Assembly (NCBI RefSeq): GCF_001750105.1
Contig: NZ_CP014143.1
Coordinates: forward strand, 3,689,501-3,753,500
Length of the DNA: 64,000 bases
Reading direction: 5' to 3'
From: Microbulbifer aggregans
GTDB lineage: Bacteria > Pseudomonadota > Gammaproteobacteria > Pseudomonadales > Cellvibrionaceae
Below the pieces are notes generated by a model. The model searched no databases. It had not been told where the DNA came from and saw nothing but the letters and a program-made list of their open reading frames with translations. A program made the translations under genes and the position numbers. Shown here piece after piece: positions 62,939 to 64,000 of the stretch (the stretch's first letter is position 1; every line of letters begins with the position of its first letter).

Positions 62939-64000
62939 ATGTCCGACCTGTTGAAACAACTGAACAGCAACCCGATGACCGGCTGGCTGGCAAAATCGAT
63001 CGGCCTGCCGAACCCCGTCACCCTCGCCCGTGAAAATGGTCCCTACCAGCCACAGCCGTTCAGCGGTAAACGTGCGCTGCTGGTAAGCACTACGAATGGC
63101 TACCTGGAGGCACCCCTGCGTGAGCTGCTCGAGGCTGCCGATGCCGAGATTCTGCGTGCCGACGAGTTAGCAGAACAGGAGCGCATCGACATGCTGGTCG
63201 TGGATGGCAGTGGTTGTCAGTCCCCCGGGGATTACACGGCGCTTTACGAAAGGCTGCACCCCATCGTGCGCCGCATTGCCACCAATGGCCGGGTTTTACT
63301 GCTGGCACCACATCCAGAAGAGGCAGCAAATGCAGTCGCCTCCGGGGTTGCGCGGGGCCTGGAGGGCTTCAGCCGCTCTCTCGGCAAGGAACTGGGCCCC
63401 AGAGGCATCACCGTCAACCTGGCCTATGTGGCCCGCAACGCCGGCGATCGGCTCGATATGCTGTTGCGTTTTTTCTGCGGTCCCCAGACTGCATATGTGT
63501 CCGGCCAGGCGATCACCGTAACCGCACACACCAAGTCCCCGGCGGAGCTACCCTGCGAGCAATTGCTGGCCGGCAAGGTTGCCCTGGTAACCGGTGCCGC
63601 CCGAGGTATCGGCCTGTCGACAGCACAGCGCTTGCGCCAGGAAGGTGCCCAGGTGATCTGCCTGGATATTCCCGCCGCCTCAGAGGAACTGGAGAGGGTC
63701 GCCCGGGAGATGGGTGCCGAGGCGCTGGCGCTGGATATCTCGGCCGCTGATGCACCGGCAAAGCTGCTGGAGTTTGTCCGCGAGCAATTTGGTGGAGTGG
63801 ATATCCTGGTCCATAACGCCGGTATTACCCGCGATAAGACGCTCGGCAAAATGCCGGAGCATTTCTGGCAGCAGGTTATGCAGGTCAACCTGGAGGCGAT
63901 CGTTGCTATCGACCAGGCACTACTGGATGCGCAATTGATCCGGGAGCACGGGCGACTGGTCTATCTGTCCTCCATGAGTGGGGTGGCGGGCAACTTCGGC
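62939..64000 (+). CDS. Two-domain 3-oxoacyl-ACP reductase (FabG4-type), 3' end cut by window edge
   Basis: Open from ATG 62939 to the edge (354 codons). The first ~200 residues are a degenerate Rossmann/flavodoxin-like domain. The SDR domain then starts: VTGAARGIGLSTAQRL for cofactor, HNAGITRDKTLGKM, and YLSSMSGVAGN with the catalytic Ser; the Tyr-Lys lies beyond the edge. This is the layout of FabG4-type high-molecular-weight reductases, which act on acyl-CoA or ACP. It follows the thiolase directly. A ribosome site is not evident. Confidence 0.88.
   Translation, partial: MSDLLKQLNSNPMTGWLAKSIGLPNPVTLARENGPYQPQPFSGKRALLVSTTNGYLEAPLRELLEAADAEILRADELAEQERIDMLVVDGSGCQSPGDYTALYERLHPIVRRIATNGRVLLLAPHPEEAANAVASGVARGLEGFSRSLGKELGPRGITVNLAYVARNAGDRLDMLLRFFCGPQTAYVSGQAITVTAHTKSPAELPCEQLLAGKVALVTGAARGIGLSTAQRLRQEGAQVICLDIPAASEELERVAREMGAEALALDISAADAPAKLLEFVREQFGGVDILVHNAGITRDKTLGKMPEHFWQQVMQVNLEAIVAIDQALLDAQLIREHGRLVYLSSMSGVAGNFG

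Overview
The window is a 64 kb piece of a moderately GC-rich gammaproteobacterial chromosome. The gene set suggests a polysaccharide-degrading marine bacterium of the Cellvibrionales type, with Microbulbifer or Saccharophagus relatives as the best guess. The reasons are a beta-mannan utilisation locus with a very large TonB-dependent receptor, a GH130/epimerase pathway and a sodium symporter, next to a class Ia NrdA with two ATP-cones. The organism assignment is inference. I see no rRNA, tRNA, CRISPR array or intact insertion sequence.

Layout. 1-7.8 kb holds housekeeping and redox/iron genes: a secreted serine hydrolase cut by the left edge, a 2-Cys peroxiredoxin, bacterioferritin-associated ferredoxin and bacterioferritin (each behind a Fur-like box), a DUF2254 membrane protein, GrxD, and an argD-argF pair. 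7.8-13.3 kb is the ribonucleotide reductase region. Its nrdA leader carries two NrdR-type boxes 32 bp apart and a DnaA box, and nrdA and nrdB are separated by a 470-bp spacer full of hairpins. 13.3-16.6 kb is a disturbed accessory segment. It has an AT-rich membrane/coiled-coil gene flanked by integron-core-like inverted repeats, a chimeric gene remnant (NYN-like start joined to an erythromycin-esterase-like end), a YcxB-like gene and an NYN-LOTUS gene.

16.8-33 kb is a mannan regulon. A TonB receptor and pgi are divergent. Then come two lipoprotein GH5 enzymes, an AGE-family disaccharide 2-epimerase, a GH130 mannosylglucose phosphorylase, an SSS symporter, a LacI repressor, a second AGE protein (probable mannose isomerase) and nudK. 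Six copies of a 14-bp palindrome, TGTAACCGGTTACA or one-base variants, sit only in the three promoter regions of this block, so it reads as one LacI-controlled regulon. The proposed flow is: mannan is cut by the GH5 enzymes, oligomers pass through the TonB receptor and the SSS symporter, mannobiose is epimerised to mannosyl-glucose, GH130 makes mannose-1-phosphate and glucose, and free mannose goes through mannose isomerase and hexose phosphates to Pgi.

33-53.6 kb is a mixed region: an SLC12 transporter remnant, a SpeE-like protein, an EamA exporter, a cytosine-deaminase-like protein, a CPA1-RCK antiporter, a DUF4862 protein, a PuuA-like ligase, a nitroreductase, small membrane proteins, an NlpC/P60 lipoprotein, a DUF305-LVIVD fusion, a SpoU methyltransferase, a flavin reductase, a dienelactone hydrolase, an M20 amidohydrolase and a SOUL protein. 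53.7-59.1 kb is a likely four-gene operon (cupin, epimerase, SDR, acyl-CoA ligase) divergent from an AraC regulator, with two 21-bp-spaced direct repeats between them. 59.1-64 kb holds an unrecognised secreted protein, a Spy/CpxP-like protein, a divergent Tag-like glycosylase, and a thiolase followed by a two-domain FabG-type reductase cut by the right edge.
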